Below, piece by piece: positions 63,604 through 64,000 of a DNA stretch of 64,000 nucleotides. The notes under the pieces were generated by a model that was given only the letters and a program-made list of their open reading frames with translations, made no database searches and was not told the origin of the DNA. The stretch's first letter is position 1, and each line of letters begins with the position of its first letter. The translations under genes were made by a program, and so were the position numbers. The DNA is from JAGVPT01 sp035500675 (GTDB taxonomy: Bacteria; Bacteroidota; Ignavibacteria; UBA10030; UBA8401): NCBI GenBank assembly GCA_035500675.1, contig DATJXA010000183.1:7855-71854 (forward strand), written 5' to 3'.

Positions 63604-64000
63604 ATGAAAAAAATTGTTATCCTGGCCATGCTATTAGTTGCCGCTGTTGCTTTTTCGCAAAGCATTCAAACGCAGCTTGTAGTGACGCAGAATGATGGAA
63701 CCGTTGGCGGTCTCTTCAAGATTGCTGTGCAAATGAAAGCCACTAATTTGACCGGAGCTAACACTTTGAATGGTTGCACTGTCGATGTGCAATTTGACAC
63801 TACTCAACTTCTCATACCCCTCTCAAGCGGGCCAGGTGGAGCGGCAGCGTTTGCGGCGAAGATCGCATGGAATGGAAGTATTTCTGGAGGCACGGGATAT
63901 ACTCGGACAGCTTCACGATACCTTCTAAGCAACATTTCTTATGTACGGATCGCACCTTCTGGCAGCTCGGTGGATGGCGTCTCCCAATTTGGCTGGGATT
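63604..64000 (+). CDS. Secreted protein, possibly cohesin-like (cut by window edge)
   Basis: 132 codons are visible from ATG 63604 with GAGG upstream. A signal peptide (KKIVILAMLLVAAVAFSQ) is followed by a beta-rich start: QLVVTQNDGTVGGLFKIAVQM, then LNGCTVDVQFDTTQLLIP, the spacing of strands seen in cohesin and similar carbohydrate-binding beta sandwiches. It lies 59 bases after the dockerin-like gene. The cohesin reading is inference; the C-terminus, where a T9SS domain might be, is outside the window. Confidence 0.6.
   Translation, partial: MKKIVILAMLLVAAVAFSQSIQTQLVVTQNDGTVGGLFKIAVQMKATNLTGANTLNGCTVDVQFDTTQLLIPLSSGPGGAAAFAAKIAWNGSISGGTGYTRTASRYLLSNISYVRIAPSGSSVDGVSQFGWD

Overview
The window looks like a chromosomal segment of a Bacteroidota/Ignavibacteria-type (FCB group) bacterium of moderate GC. 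Four things point there. Three secreted proteins end in a type IX secretion (T9SS) type A sorting domain with the NYPNPFNPST/NFPNPFNPST signature. Many genes are preceded by a Bacteroidota-style promoter, TTG followed after 20 (once 21) bases by TAnnTTTn. Menaquinone synthesis appears to use the futalosine route (mqnA). The envelope genes are FadL-, TamB-, Omp85- and TatT-like. No plasmid, prophage, integrase or CRISPR array is visible; one ORF6N protein is the only phage-flavoured gene.

Layout. 1-9367 is core housekeeping: the end of atpA, atpG, ffh, the rpsP-khpA-rimM-trmD-rplS operon, mqnA, recN and cysS. 9455-15957 is an envelope and cytochrome region: a barrel-like protein, two lipoproteins with related N-termini (one with a CxxCH haem site), a FadL-type porin, then a nine-haem cytochrome with a T9SS domain. 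16246-27792 holds heptose activation genes, a TamB-like giant, RNase R and a metallopeptidase/beta-propeller/Omp85-like barrel fusion. 27961-38403 holds a quinone reductase, an amino acid permease, two unknown envelope proteins, an OmpR-type two-component pair and a four-gene TRAP transporter with a TatT subunit. 38511-46764 is a mixed stretch: ORF6N, radA, guanine deaminase, rdgB, a haem-binding protein, thioesterase/macro/DUF486, carA, a YacP-like NYN protein and a KirBac channel. 46831-56443 holds an Lhr helicase, two hybrid kinases, tRNA-Glu and a GroES-like protein. 56511-64000 holds tRNA-Pro and secreted proteins: a T9SS protein with a lipoprotein, two beta-helix proteins, one with a dockerin-like end, and the start of a possible cohesin-like protein.

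Working together. 10311-15957 could form a surface electron-transfer assembly: lipid-anchored haem, porin and exported multihaem protein. The TamB-like protein and the Omp85-type fusion both concern outer-membrane biogenesis or surface proteolysis. The right edge may be a modular adhesion set.

A second layer lies between genes: AT-rich imperfect inverted repeats of differing sequence but similar build fill many intergenic gaps, and two short ones appear inserted in frame (in lhr and in a T9SS domain). Three DNA-repair-related genes (recN, radA, lhr) have promoter elements only four bases before ATG and may be leaderless. All functional calls are by reading motifs and family resemblance; no database search was run.
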